Source of the DNA: Lachnoclostridium edouardi
GTDB lineage: Bacteria; Bacillota; Clostridia; Lachnospirales; Lachnospiraceae
DNA: 64,000 bases
Direction: 5' to 3'
Assembly (NCBI RefSeq): GCF_900240245.1
Contig: NZ_OESQ01000001.1
Span: forward strand, 62,001 to 126,000
Below are positions 1 through 9,283 of this stretch, in pieces; the stretch's first letter is position 1; the number at the start of each line of letters is the position of its first letter. Under the pieces are notes generated by a model. The model had not been told where the DNA came from, did not search any database, and was given only the letters and a program-made list of their open reading frames with translations. A program made the translations under genes and the position numbers.

Positions 1-152
1 AGAGAATGTTTAAAATCGGATTTAACCGGGCGGCCAGGATTATGGATCAGCTGGCGGAGGCCGGGGTGGTAGGAGAGGAAGAAGGCACAAAGCCCAGGAA
101 GGTGCTGATGACCATGGAAGAGTTTGACGAAATGGTAGAAAGTGGGTTATAA
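1..152 (+). CDS. ftsK: DNA translocase FtsK/SpoIIIE, C-terminal end (partial)
   Basis: Only the last 49 codons are present, read in the frame beginning at base 3 and ending in TAA at 150-152. The peptide ([17 protein letters not shown], then GVVGEE and KPRKVLM) matches the winged-helix gamma domain at the C-terminus of FtsK/SpoIIIE, which reads oriented KOPS/SRS sites on the chromosome. The motor domain lies upstream of the window. FtsK/SpoIIIE pumps DNA through the division or sporulation septum. The call rests on family recognition of this short tail. Confidence 0.85.
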   Translation, partial: RMFKIGFNRAARIMDQLAEAGVVGEEEGTKPRKVLMTMEEFDEMVESGL

Positions 153-178
153 TAAAGGATAAAAGGAGGCCAGGACAA

Positions 179-1849
179 ATGAAAACAGATATTGAAATTG
201 CCCAGGAGGCGGTAAAATTGCCTATTAAAGAGGTGGCTGCAGCTTATGGCATTACAGAGGATGATCTGGAGCTGTACGGAAAATATAAAGCGAAGATCAC
301 AGATGAGCTTTTTGAAGAGGTAAAAGAAAGACAGGATGCTAAGCTGGTACTTGTGACAGCGATTAATCCTACTCCGGCAGGGGAAGGAAAAACTACTACC
401 AGCGTTGGCTTAGGAGACGCATTTACAAAGCTGGGAAAGAAGACAATGATTGCCCTCAGGGAGCCGTCCTTAGGCCCCTGCTTTGGAATTAAGGGGGGAG
501 CCGCAGGGGGCGGCTATGCCCAGGTAGTGCCTATGGAAGACTTAAATCTTCACTTTACAGGAGATTTCCACGCCATTACATCTGCCAATAATCTGCTGGC
601 CGCGCTGTTGGACAATCACATTCAGCAGGGCAATGCTTTAGGCATTGACACCAGACAGATTTTGTGGAAGCGCTGTCTGGATATGAATGACAGAGTGCTG
701 AGAAATATTGTTGTAGGTTTGGGAGCCAAAGCAGACGGAGTAGTAAGAGAAGATCATTTTGTTATTACCGTGGCATCTGAGATTATGGCAATTTTATGTC
801 TGGCCGACGATATGAATGATTTAAAAGAACGTCTGGGAAAAATTATTGTAGCATATAATTTTGCAGGGGAACCTGTAACTGCAAAAGATTTAAATGCAGT
901 AGGCTCTATGGCTGCTCTTTTAAAGGACGCATTAAAGCCAAACCTGATTCAGACCCTGGAGCATACAGGGGCCCTTGTACACGGCGGGCCATTTGCCAAT
1001 ATTGCTCACGGCTGCAACAGCGTAAGAGCTACAAAGCTGGCTATGAAGCTGGCTGACATTGTAGTTACAGAGGCTGGCTTTGGCGCCGATTTAGGAGCGG
1101 AAAAGTTTTTGGACATTAAATGCCGTATGGCTGGCTTAAAGCCGGATGCAGTAGTGCTTGTGGCTACAGTAAGAGCCTTAAAGTACAATGGAGGAGTGGC
1201 AAAGCAGGATTTGAACCAGGAAAATCTGGAGGCTTTGGCAAAGGGAATTGTAAACCTGGAAAAACATATTGAAAATATTCAGAAGTACGGCGTTCCCGTA
1301 GTTGTTACCTTAAACTCCTTTACCTCAGATACAGAGGCGGAGTATGCTTATATTAAAAAATTCTGTGAAGACAGAGGATGTGAGTTTGCATTATCTGAAG
1401 TGTGGGCCAAGGGCGGTGAAGGCGGTTTGGCTTTAGCAGAGAAGGTACTTCACACACTGGAGACAAAGGAAAGCAATTTTGCCCCTATTTATCCAGATGA
1501 AATAAGCTTAAAAGACAAAATAAGCACAGTGGCAGGAGAAATTTACGGCGCAGACGGAGTCACATATGCTCCGGCGGCAGAAAGGGCTCTTAAAAAGCTG
1601 GAGGACATGGGATTTGGAGGCCTTCCTGTCTGTATGGCCAAAACCCAGTATTCCCTGTCTGACGATCAGACAAAATTAGGCCGCCCACAGGGCTTTACTA
1701 TTAACGTGCGGGACGCATATGTATCTGCAGGAGCAGGCTTTGTTGTTGTGCTGACAGGAGCAATTATGACTATGCCCGGACTGCCAAAGGCGCCGGCTGC
1801 ATATAATATTAATGTAGATGAAAATGGCGTAATCACAGGATTATTCTAA
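179..1849 (+). CDS. fhs: Formate-tetrahydrofolate ligase
   Basis: Cytosolic enzyme making 10-formyl-THF from formate, THF and ATP, feeding purine synthesis, fMet-tRNA formylation and, in acetogens, the methyl branch of the Wood-Ljungdahl pathway. It is 556 residues, the usual family length. The P-loop is [10 protein letters not shown] at residues 64-73, and the family signatures FTGDFHAI and [11 protein letters not shown] are visible. The ATG follows AAAGGAGG (162-169) at good spacing. It begins 26 bp after ftsK and is closed by a strong hairpin at 1858-1901, so it is probably the last gene of that transcript. The sequence does not show whether the host is acetogenic. Its product 10-formyl-THF is the cofactor used by Fmt encoded at 7608. 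Confidence 0.97.
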   Translation: MKTDIEIAQEAVKLPIKEVAAAYGITEDDLELYGKYKAKITDELFEEVKERQDAKLVLVTAINPTPAGEGKTTTSVGLGDAFTKLGKKTMIALREPSLGPCFGIKGGAAGGGYAQVVPMEDLNLHFTGDFHAITSANNLLAALLDNHIQQGNALGIDTRQILWKRCLDMNDRVLRNIVVGLGAKADGVVREDHFVITVASEIMAILCLADDMNDLKERLGKIIVAYNFAGEPVTAKDLNAVGSMAALLKDALKPNLIQTLEHTGALVHGGPFANIAHGCNSVRATKLAMKLADIVVTEAGFGADLGAEKFLDIKCRMAGLKPDAVVLVATVRALKYNGGVAKQDLNQENLEALAKGIVNLEKHIENIQKYGVPVVVTLNSFTSDTEAEYAYIKKFCEDRGCEFALSEVWAKGGEGGLALAEKVLHTLETKESNFAPIYPDEISLKDKISTVAGEIYGADGVTYAPAAERALKKLEDMGFGGLPVCMAKTQYSLSDDQTKLGRPQGFTINVRDAYVSAGAGFVVVLTGAIMTMPGLPKAPAAYNINVDENGVITGLF

Positions 1850-1857
1850 AAGAATCA

Positions 1858-1903
1858 AAAAGGGTGTTGCAAAGCTGGCAGCAGTTATGCGGCGCCCTTT
1901 TGT
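1858..1903 (+). terminator. Rho-independent terminator after fhs (TGTTGC family)
   Basis: The arm AAAAGGGTGTTGC (1858-1870) pairs over 13 positions with GCGGCGCCCTTTT (1889-1901), including three U-G wobbles. The wobbles would be A-C mismatches in the opposite strand's RNA, so this works only for plus-strand transcription. A second small hairpin, TGCGGC/GCCGCA, follows at 1905-1921. Related hairpins occur at 26082, 30983 and 36074. Confidence 0.8.
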
Positions 1904-1954
1904 GTGCGGCGGGATGCCGCAGCAGTAAGATGTGAAAGTAATTAAGGAGGCTAT

Positions 1955-3424
1955 ATGCAGATTAGAGAATGGCTGGCAGGTGTTAATTATAAGCTGATTT
2001 GCGGTGATCTTAACAGTCAGGTGGAGGAGGTTGTTTACGACTCCAGAAAGGCTGCTTTAGGAGCAGTGTTTGTGTGTATGAAGGGGACAAAAGTAGATTC
2101 CCATAGGTTTATTCCAGATGTTTGTGAAAAGGGAGTAAAAGTACTTATCACAGAAAGGGAAGTAAATGCTCCTGAGGGTGTAACAGTAATACAGGTGGAA
2201 AACAGCAGAAAGGCTTTGGCATATCTTTCTGCAGCCAGATTTGGAAATCCTGTAAAACAAATGATTTCCATTGGCGTTACAGGCACAAAGGGCAAGACGA
2301 CCACTACCCATATGATGAAAGCAGTTTTAGAGGCAGCGGGAAAAAAGGTGGGCATGATTGGAACTACAGGGGCTGTAATTGGCAAAGAAACGTTTCCCAC
2401 CAGAAACACAACCCCGGAATCCTATGAGCTTCACCAATATTTTTATGAGATGAAAAAAGCAGGCTGTGAATATGTGATTATGGAAGTTTCCTCCCAGGGC
2501 TTTAAAATGGACAGAGTTGCCGGAATCACTTTTGATTACGGAGTGTTTACAAACATTTCCCCTGACCACATAGGACCTGATGAACACGCTGATTTTTTAG
2601 AATACCTGTCCTGCAAGGCCATGCTTTTTAAACAGTGCAGAATAGGCTTATACAACGGAGACGACAGCCATGGAAAGCAAATTATTGACGGCGCCTTATG
2701 TAAGGAGCTGTTTTCCTTTGGCATAGAAGGGGGATGGGATTATGATGCCTCTCATATCCGCCATGTTTCAGAAAAAGGGTTTGTAGGCATGGAGTTTCAT
2801 ATTACTGGAAAGGAGCAGCTAAAGGTCCGTCTGGGGATGCCTGGCAGGTTTAATATTTACAACAGTCTGGCGGCGGCAGCTTTAGGGGACAGATTAGGCC
2901 TGGAGAAAGAAGCTGTGCTGAAAGCTTTAAAAGAAGTGCGGGTAAACGGAAGAATGGAAATCGCTTACAGCAGCCACGACTTTACAGTAATTATAGATTA
3001 TGCCCACAATGCAGTAAGTATGGAAAGCCTTTTAACAACATTAAGGGCATATAACCCAAAACGCCTGGTGTGCGTATTTGGCTGCGGAGGCAACAGGTCC
3101 AAGGACAGAAGATATTCTATGGGAGAAATCGGCGGAAAAATGGCAGATTTATGTATTCTTACAGCTGACAATTCCAGGTTTGAAAAAACAGAGGATATTA
3201 TAAATGATATTAAAGGTAGCCTGGAAAAAACAGGAGGAGCCTATGTGGAGATTCCCGACAGAAGGGAAGCGATTGAATACAGTATGGCTCATGCCTGCCC
3301 GGGAGATTTAATTGCAGTAATCGGAAAAGGGCATGAGGATTATCAGGAGGCAAACGGAGTCCGCACACATTTTCTGGACAGAGAGGTAGTGGAGGAGACG
3401 GCAAAAAAGCTGGGGCTGCAGTAA
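1955..3424 (+). CDS. murE: UDP-MurNAc-tripeptide synthetase (MurE)
   Basis: Adds the third amino acid to UDP-MurNAc-L-Ala-D-Glu in cytoplasmic peptidoglycan precursor synthesis. At 489 residues it has normal length and the three Mur-ligase domains. The ATP loop GTKGKTT is at 110-116, and IDYAHN and GKGHEDYQ lie in the C-terminal third. The residue-selecting motif reads DNSR at 405-408. Meso-diaminopimelate enzymes usually have DNPR, so the Arg that contacts DAP is kept while Pro is replaced by Ser. I infer DAP specificity. The start is supported by GGAGG at 1946-1950. It precedes murF by 40 bp, an ordinary pairing. Confidence 0.93.
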   Translation: MQIREWLAGVNYKLICGDLNSQVEEVVYDSRKAALGAVFVCMKGTKVDSHRFIPDVCEKGVKVLITEREVNAPEGVTVIQVENSRKALAYLSAARFGNPVKQMISIGVTGTKGKTTTTHMMKAVLEAAGKKVGMIGTTGAVIGKETFPTRNTTPESYELHQYFYEMKKAGCEYVIMEVSSQGFKMDRVAGITFDYGVFTNISPDHIGPDEHADFLEYLSCKAMLFKQCRIGLYNGDDSHGKQIIDGALCKELFSFGIEGGWDYDASHIRHVSEKGFVGMEFHITGKEQLKVRLGMPGRFNIYNSLAAAALGDRLGLEKEAVLKALKEVRVNGRMEIAYSSHDFTVIIDYAHNAVSMESLLTTLRAYNPKRLVCVFGCGGNRSKDRRYSMGEIGGKMADLCILTADNSRFEKTEDIINDIKGSLEKTGGAYVEIPDRREAIEYSMAHACPGDLIAVIGKGHEDYQEANGVRTHFLDREVVEETAKKLGLQ

Positions 3425-3464
3425 GCCTTTTTACATACAATAAAAGTAAGAGGAAATCAGGATT

Positions 3465-4844
3465 ATGGAACATATGACAGTAAAAGATATTGTGACCGCC
3501 ACAGAAGGCAGGCTGCTTTCAGGAGATGAAAACACTATTTTAAAGAAAATCCGTTTAGATTCCAGAACAGTAGAGCCGGGAGATTTATTTGTGCCTTTAA
3601 TCGGAGAAAAGGTTGACGCCCACAAATTTGCTTCTCAGGTGATGGAGGCTTCAGCTGGAGCTGTTTTAACCAGCAGACATACAAAGGCGGAGGGACCGGG
3701 GGCCTGGATACAGGTAAAGGATACGAAAGAAGCTCTTCAGGCTATAGGCAGTTTTTGTCGCAGCCGTATTTCTATTCCTGTGGTGGGAATTACAGGAAGC
3801 GTTGGAAAGACTACTACAAGGGAAATGGTGGCGGCAGCTTTAAGCTCTGGCTTTCAGGTATATAAAACTCCCGGAAACAGCAACAGCCAGGTGGGAGTTC
3901 CCATTACTATTTCAGAAATTTCACAAAAAGACCATATTGCAGTGCTGGAGCTGGGAATGAGCGAGCCTGGGGAACTGACCAGAATTGCAAAAATTGCCAG
4001 GCCCTTTATGGCTTTAATTACAAATATTGGAGTTACTCATATTGAGCAGCTAGGCTCCCAGGAAAATATTTACAGGGAAAAGCTGACAATTCAGGACGGT
4101 TTAGAGCCAGGGGGAATTCTTTTTTTAAACGGGGACGACAAGCTGTTAAAAAACACAAAGGCCAGAGACGGATTTAGAACCATATATTACGGCACAGAAG
4201 ACGGCTGCGATTATAGGGCGGAAAATATTAGGGAGGAAAAAGGCTACCCGGTATTTTATGCTGTACATGGAGATCAAAAAGTATTAGTTTCCTTAAAAGT
4301 TATGGGGAGACACAATATTTTAAATGCCATGGCTGCCATAGCTGTGGCAGAGGAAGCCGGCCTTACAATGGAGCAGGCGGCTTTAGGGCTGACTCAGTAC
4401 ACTGGCTTTAAGGGCCGGCAGAATATTACTGAATATATGGGAATTACGGTGATCGACGATTCTTATAACGCCAGCCCAGTATCTATGAAGGCCGGGATTG
4501 ACGTGCTTTGCTCCATGCCAGGAGGAAGGAGAAAAATAGCAGTTTTGGCGGACATGAAGGAATTAGGGTCTGACACAGAAATTTTTCACAGAGAAGTGGG
4601 AGAGTATATAAAAGAAAAAAATGTAGATGCTTTAATTACACTGGGCCAGATGGCTTTTAAGCTGGCAGAAAGCGCCGGAAAAGGAGAAAGCCATATGGAA
4701 ATTCGATGTTTTGAAAATAGGGACGAAATGACAGAGTTTTTAAAAACATATTTAAAAGCAGGGGACCAGGTGCTGTTTAAAGGTTCCAACTCTATGAAGC
4801 TGGGAGAGACTGCAGCTTGTTTTACAGGCATCCAAAGGAGCTGA
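3465..4844 (+). CDS. murF: UDP-MurNAc-tripeptide--D-Ala-D-Ala ligase (MurF)
   Basis: Catalyses the last cytoplasmic step of UDP-MurNAc-pentapeptide synthesis by adding D-Ala-D-Ala. It is 459 residues with the ATP loop GITGSVGKTTT (Lys at 115), the typical Mur-ligase signatures ALITNIGVTHIEQLGS and VIDDSYNASP, and a C-terminal ligase domain. It lies directly behind murE and ends 6 bp before priA, so murE-murF-priA are probably co-transcribed. The ATG at 3465 is preceded by GAGGAAATC; a second in-frame ATG three codons on (3474) is possible but changes little. Confidence 0.95.
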   Translation: MEHMTVKDIVTATEGRLLSGDENTILKKIRLDSRTVEPGDLFVPLIGEKVDAHKFASQVMEASAGAVLTSRHTKAEGPGAWIQVKDTKEALQAIGSFCRSRISIPVVGITGSVGKTTTREMVAAALSSGFQVYKTPGNSNSQVGVPITISEISQKDHIAVLELGMSEPGELTRIAKIARPFMALITNIGVTHIEQLGSQENIYREKLTIQDGLEPGGILFLNGDDKLLKNTKARDGFRTIYYGTEDGCDYRAENIREEKGYPVFYAVHGDQKVLVSLKVMGRHNILNAMAAIAVAEEAGLTMEQAALGLTQYTGFKGRQNITEYMGITVIDDSYNASPVSMKAGIDVLCSMPGGRRKIAVLADMKELGSDTEIFHREVGEYIKEKNVDALITLGQMAFKLAESAGKGESHMEIRCFENRDEMTEFLKTYLKAGDQVLFKGSNSMKLGETAACFTGIQRS

Positions 4845-4850
4845 CAGAAT

Positions 4851-7106
4851 ATGGCTGAAAAATTTGCCAATATTATTATAGATATATCCCATGAAAAGGT
4901 GGACCGAACCTTTCAGTATAAGATTCCGGAATATCTGGAAGAACAAATATTTGCGGGAATCAGGGTGTGGGCACCTTTTGGCATGGGAAATCACCTGCGC
5001 CAGGGATATGTTGTAGAGGTGACAGATCAGGCAGAATATGACATAGAAAAAATGAAGGCTATAGAGGGGATTGTGCCAGGCAGCGTAACTGCAGAATCAC
5101 GTTTAATTCAGCTGGCATGGTGGATGCGGGAGCGCTACGGCTCTACTATGAATCAGGCCTTAAAAACAGTGCTTCCTGTAAAAAAGACAATGAAAGCAGT
5201 GGAGAAGAAAACTCTTGTGTGCCTGCTGGAAAAGGAAGAGCTGGAAAAGGAATTGCAGGAGGCTTTGAGAAAGCATTTTAAAGCCAGAGCCAGAGTCCTG
5301 TCTCTGTTTTCAGCTGAAAAGAGAATTTCCTATGAAAAAGCTTTAAAAATGGGAAATATTACAGGAGCTGTTTTAAAGCCTTTGCTGGAAAAAAATATTC
5401 TGGCTTTGGAAAGTGAAATTCAGTACAGAAATCCTGTGGGAAGCCAAAGGGAAAAAGCGGAAAATATATGTTTAAATCAGGAACAGCAGGCAGCTGCAGA
5501 TGCTTTTGCCAAGGATTATAAGGCGGGACAAAGAAATACTTATTTGCTGTACGGAATTACAGGAAGCGGGAAAACAGAAGTATATATGGAAATGATGGAC
5601 TTGGTTTTAAAAACAGGAAAACAGGTGATTGTGCTAATTCCGGAAATTGCTTTGACTTTTCAAACTGTAATACGTTTTTACAACAGATTCGGACAGAAAA
5701 TTGCCATAGTAAATTCCAGACTTTCCCAGGGAGAAAGATTCGACCAGTTTGAACGCGCCAGAAAGGGGGAGGCTCAGATTATGATAGGCCCCCGCTCGGC
5801 GCTGTTCACCCCTTTTCCCCAGGTGGGACTGATTGTAATTGACGAAGAGCAGGAGGGAGCGTACAAAAGCGAAACTGCTCCCAGGTACGACGCCAGGGAG
5901 GCGGCCCTTGCCAGAGCCAGAATGGAAGGCGCCAGCGTAGTTTTAGGGTCAGCCACGCCGTCAGTAGAATCCTTTGAAAAAGCAGCGTCCGGGGCTTACA
6001 AGCTGCTGCGCCTGAGAAACAGGGCCAAAAAAGAAAGTGTTTTGGCAAAAGTTTGGGTGGCTGATATGAGGGAAGAACTGAAAGCGGGAAATAAAACTGT
6101 GTTTTCCAGGCAGCTGCAAAAGCTTTTAGAGGAAACTCTTCAAAAGAGGGAGCAGGCGATTTTGTTTCTTAACAGAAGAGGGTATTCCAGCTTTATCTCC
6201 TGCCGTTCCTGCGGGGAGGCCATAAAATGTCCAAATTGCGACGTTTCTCTTACCAGCCATAAGGACGGGAAAATGAGATGTCATTACTGCGGCCACGAGG
6301 AGCCTTTGCCGGAAAAATGTCCTTCTTGCGGCTCTCCATATATTGCAGGCTTTGGAACAGGAACTCAGAAGGTGGAGGAAATAACAAAAAAAATGTTTCC
6401 GGCTGCCAGAGTGCTGCGGATGGACATGGACACTACCTCGGGAAAAAAAGGCCATGAAGAAATTTTGTCAGCCTTTCGCTCAGGAGAAGCAGATATCTTA
6501 ATCGGAACTCAGATGATTGTAAAGGGGCATGATTTTCCAAATGTAACCTTAGTGGGAGCCTTGGCTGCGGACATGTCTCTGCACGCCCCTGATTTTAGGG
6601 CCGGGGAAAGGACATTTCAGCTGCTGACTCAGGCCGCTGGAAGAGCCGGAAGAGATTCCAGGCCAGGATATGTAGTTATTCAAACATATTTGCCGGAGCA
6701 TTATGCAATTCAGACTGCCGCAGTGCAGGATTATGAGGCGTTTTTTGCCCAGGAAAGGGCCTACAGGCGGCTGCTTCACTATCCGCCCTTCTGCGGCGTG
6801 GTGGCGGTGGCAGTGGCGGCGGCTGACCAACAGATTTTAGAATCTGCAGCCAGCGAGCTGGCAGAGGAAGCAAAGCTGCAGTCAGAAATGTGGAAAAATT
6901 TAAGGGAACAGAGGCAGGGATTTGAAATTGAAATTATGGGTCCAGTGCAGGCTTCCGTATACAAAGTTAATAATCTGTACAGAAAAATTTTATATATTAA
7001 GAATGAAAATTATGATATACTAATAAAAATCAGAACCAAACTGGAAGTCTGCGCAGAAAAGGCTCAGTGGAGGCAGGATGTGCAGCTTCAGTGGGACGTT
7101 TCATAA
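4851..7106 (+). CDS. priA: Primosomal protein N' / replication restart helicase PriA
   Basis: A 3'-5' superfamily 2 helicase that reloads the replisome at collapsed forks. It is 751 residues: N-terminal DNA-binding domain, Walker A GITGSGKT at 235-242, a Walker B region with DEEQ at 331-334, and a zinc-binding insert with four CxxC pairs starting at C451 (CRSC, CPNC, CHYC, CPSC). The helicase C domain carries GTQMIVKGHDFPNV and QAAGRAGR. PriA proteins usually have DEEH at motif II; here the last residue is Gln, a mild departure. The gene starts 6 bp after murF and ends 14 bp before the true def start, part of the common clostridial priA-def-fmt order. Confidence 0.95.
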   Translation: MAEKFANIIIDISHEKVDRTFQYKIPEYLEEQIFAGIRVWAPFGMGNHLRQGYVVEVTDQAEYDIEKMKAIEGIVPGSVTAESRLIQLAWWMRERYGSTMNQALKTVLPVKKTMKAVEKKTLVCLLEKEELEKELQEALRKHFKARARVLSLFSAEKRISYEKALKMGNITGAVLKPLLEKNILALESEIQYRNPVGSQREKAENICLNQEQQAAADAFAKDYKAGQRNTYLLYGITGSGKTEVYMEMMDLVLKTGKQVIVLIPEIALTFQTVIRFYNRFGQKIAIVNSRLSQGERFDQFERARKGEAQIMIGPRSALFTPFPQVGLIVIDEEQEGAYKSETAPRYDAREAALARARMEGASVVLGSATPSVESFEKAASGAYKLLRLRNRAKKESVLAKVWVADMREELKAGNKTVFSRQLQKLLEETLQKREQAILFLNRRGYSSFISCRSCGEAIKCPNCDVSLTSHKDGKMRCHYCGHEEPLPEKCPSCGSPYIAGFGTGTQKVEEITKKMFPAARVLRMDMDTTSGKKGHEEILSAFRSGEADILIGTQMIVKGHDFPNVTLVGALAADMSLHAPDFRAGERTFQLLTQAAGRAGRDSRPGYVVIQTYLPEHYAIQTAAVQDYEAFFAQERAYRRLLHYPPFCGVVAVAVAAADQQILESAASELAEEAKLQSEMWKNLREQRQGFEIEIMGPVQASVYKVNNLYRKILYIKNENYDILIKIRTKLEVCAEKAQWRQDVQLQWDVS

Positions 7107-7120
7107 CAGGAGAGAGAACT

Positions 7121-7606
7121 ATGGCATTAAGACAAATAAGAGTAATGGGAGACCCAGTGTTGGCAAAGGAATGTAAGCCTGTAAAGGAGATTACTCCCAG
7201 AATACAGGAATTAATAGAAGATATGTTTGAGACTATGTATCAGGCCAACGGGGTAGGCTTGGCGGCTTCCCAGGTGGGAGTGCTGCGCCAGATTGTAACA
7301 ATAGATGTGGACGACGGCAATCAGTATGTGTTGATTAATCCTGAGATTATTGACCAGTCAGGAACTCAGACAGGGTATGAAGGCTGCCTTAGCGTGCCGG
7401 GAAAAACAGGGATTGTCACAAGACCGGACAAGGTGACGGTAAAAGCCTTTGATGAAAATATGCAGCCGTTTCAGCTGGAGGGAGAAGGGCTGTTAGCCAG
7501 AGCTATCTGCCACGAATGCGCCCATTTAAAAGGACAGCTGTATGTAGAGCTGGTGGAAGGGGAACTGGAGGACGTAGACGCTTTAGATGAAGGAGAGGAA
7601 GAGTAG
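7121..7606 (+). CDS. def: Peptide deformylase
   Basis: Removes the formyl group from the N-terminal Met of new proteins. It is 161 residues with all three motifs: GVGLAASQ (44-51), EGCLSVPG with metal ligand Cys89, and HECAH (131-135) supplying two His ligands and the catalytic Glu132. Most deformylases read HExDH, so Ala in place of Asp is a minor oddity outside the catalytic set. I chose the ATG at 7121 because AGGAGAG (7108-7114) lies just upstream. An in-frame start at 7067 would overlap priA by 40 bp and add a non-homologous leader. fmt, acting earlier in the same formyl-Met cycle, follows 1 bp later. Confidence 0.95.
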   Translation: MALRQIRVMGDPVLAKECKPVKEITPRIQELIEDMFETMYQANGVGLAASQVGVLRQIVTIDVDDGNQYVLINPEIIDQSGTQTGYEGCLSVPGKTGIVTRPDKVTVKAFDENMQPFQLEGEGLLARAICHECAHLKGQLYVELVEGELEDVDALDEGEEE

Positions 7607-7607
7607 T

Positions 7608-8552
7608 ATGCGGATTGTATTTATGGGAACTCCGGAATTTTCTGTTTCTGCTTTAACGGCTCTTTTTCAGGCAGGCCATGAAATTGCCGCTGTGGTTACT
7701 CAGCCTGACAAGCCAAAGGGCAGGGGAAAGGCTGTGCTTATGACTCCTGTAAAGGAGAAAGCCATAGAGCTTCAGATTCCTGTATACCAGCCGGCTAAAG
7801 TAAGGGCGCCTGAGTTTGTGGAAGTGTTAAAGCAGCTGGCTCCAGATGTAATTGTAGTAGTGGCTTTTGGACAGATTCTTCCCAAAGCTATTTTACAGCT
7901 GCCTAAATATGGCTGCATCAATATTCACGCTTCCCTGCTGCCTAAATACAGAGGCGCCGCCCCTATCCAGTGGGTAATTATTGACGGGGAAAAGGAAACA
8001 GGGATCACTACTATGCAGATGGATGAAGGCCTGGACACAGGAGACATGCTGGAGAAGGTTGTGGTGCCTATTGAAAAGGACGAGACTGGAGGAAGTCTCC
8101 ACCATAAGCTGTCTCAGGCAGGAGGAAAATTGATTTTAACTACTTTAGAGGGCCTGGAAAATGGAACCTTAAAGGCAACGCCTCAGACAGATGAAAATAC
8201 CTGCTATGCAAAAATGCTGACAAAGTCTTTAGGAGATATTGACTGGAATCAGGATGCAGAGTCTATTGAACGTTTAATCAGAGGCTTAAATCCATGGCCC
8301 AGCGCCTATACATGCCTTCACGGAAAAACTTTGAAGCTGTGGAAGGCCGAGGTCATAGATCAAGACCTTAAAATTCCGGCCGGACAGGTAGGAGAGGTGG
8401 GGAAAGATAAGCTGGTGATTCAAACCGGCAAAGGCTGCCTTTCTGTGACAGAGCTTCAGCTGGAGGGCAAAAAAAGAATGAATCTTCAGGACTTTCTCAG
8501 GGGATACTCTATAGAGAAAGGAACTGTGCTGGAAAGGAGAACTGAAGCATGA
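7608..8552 (+). CDS. fmt: Methionyl-tRNA formyltransferase
   Basis: Transfers a formyl group from 10-formyl-THF to initiator Met-tRNA. It is 314 residues from the ATG at 7608. It opens MRIVFMGTPEFSV, typical of the Rossmann domain, followed by HASLLPKYRGAAPIQW (the formyl-THF/catalytic loop with Asn-His-Asp geometry) and a C-terminal OB-fold domain. AGGAG at 7591-7595 sits inside the end of def, and the ATG lies 1 bp beyond the def stop, so the two are translationally linked. An earlier in-frame start at 7587 would place the Shine-Dalgarno inside the gene and is rejected. Confidence 0.95.
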   Translation: MRIVFMGTPEFSVSALTALFQAGHEIAAVVTQPDKPKGRGKAVLMTPVKEKAIELQIPVYQPAKVRAPEFVEVLKQLAPDVIVVVAFGQILPKAILQLPKYGCINIHASLLPKYRGAAPIQWVIIDGEKETGITTMQMDEGLDTGDMLEKVVVPIEKDETGGSLHHKLSQAGGKLILTTLEGLENGTLKATPQTDENTCYAKMLTKSLGDIDWNQDAESIERLIRGLNPWPSAYTCLHGKTLKLWKAEVIDQDLKIPAGQVGEVGKDKLVIQTGKGCLSVTELQLEGKKRMNLQDFLRGYSIEKGTVLERRTEA

Positions 8553-9283
8553 CATTTTATACAGCAATAGGATATTACGGGGGATATGGGTACGGCTTTG
8601 GACTAGATCCTACAATTTTTCTGGTGTTGGCAGGAGCTCTTTTATCTATATGGGCTTCCTCCAGAGTGCAGGGAACATTCCGCAGGTATTCAGGGATGCG
8701 CAGCATGACGGGAATGACAGGAGCGGAGGCAGCCAAACGCCTGCTGCAGTCACAGGGGATTTATGACGTAACAGTTCGGCCTGTAAGAGGAAATCTTACG
8801 GATCATTATGATCCCAGAAGTAAAACCGTAAATCTGTCAGAGTCTGTGTATCATGCAACTTCAGTGGCGGCTATCGGCGTGGCGGCCCACGAGTGCGGCC
8901 ATGCTATGCAGGACCACGAGGATTATGGCCCTTTGAAAATAAGGTCTGCCTTTGTACCTGTGGCAAGCCTGGGCAGTAATTTATCCTGGCCCTTGATTCT
9001 CATTGGCTTATTAATCAGCCTGACTCCGTTAATTCAGCTGGGAATCTGGATGTTTACTCTGGCAGTTTTGTTTCAGCTGATTACTTTGCCTGTGGAATTT
9101 AATGCGTCCAGACGTGCCGTAAGGCTTTTAGACAGTCAGGGAATCCTTCAGGGACAGGAGGTGGAGGCTACCAGCCAGGTGTTAAAAGCCGCGGCTCTGA
9201 CTTATGTGGCGGCGGCAGCGGCCAGCATTCTTCAGCTGTTAAGGCTGGTAATTCTGTTTGGAGGAAGAAACAGAGATGACTAA
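8549..9283 (+). CDS. Putative membrane zinc metallopeptidase, YugP family (PF04298)
   Basis: 244 residues with a Gly/Tyr-rich N-terminus, a first membrane segment near 22-38, and a cytosolic zinc motif AAHECGHAMQ (HExxH type) near 112-121. Two further membrane segments lie near 142-182, then a Pro-Val-Glu-Phe-Asn (PVEFNASRRA) motif that probably holds the third zinc ligand Glu, then a last hydrophobic stretch. This matches the YugP/DUF2268-like neutral zinc peptidase family. The substrate is unknown for the family. The ATG overlaps the fmt stop by 4 bp. Its constant place between fmt and rsmB in clostridia suggests a housekeeping role, but the sequence gives no direct clue. Confidence 0.88.
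   Translation: MTFYTAIGYYGGYGYGFGLDPTIFLVLAGALLSIWASSRVQGTFRRYSGMRSMTGMTGAEAAKRLLQSQGIYDVTVRPVRGNLTDHYDPRSKTVNLSESVYHATSVAAIGVAAHECGHAMQDHEDYGPLKIRSAFVPVASLGSNLSWPLILIGLLISLTPLIQLGIWMFTLAVLFQLITLPVEFNASRRAVRLLDSQGILQGQEVEATSQVLKAAALTYVAAAAASILQLLRLVILFGGRNRDD

Noticed and set aside
7067..7120. Earlier start for peptide deformylase inside priA
   Set aside because: Leader not homologous to deformylases; AGGAGAG lies at the right distance from 7121.
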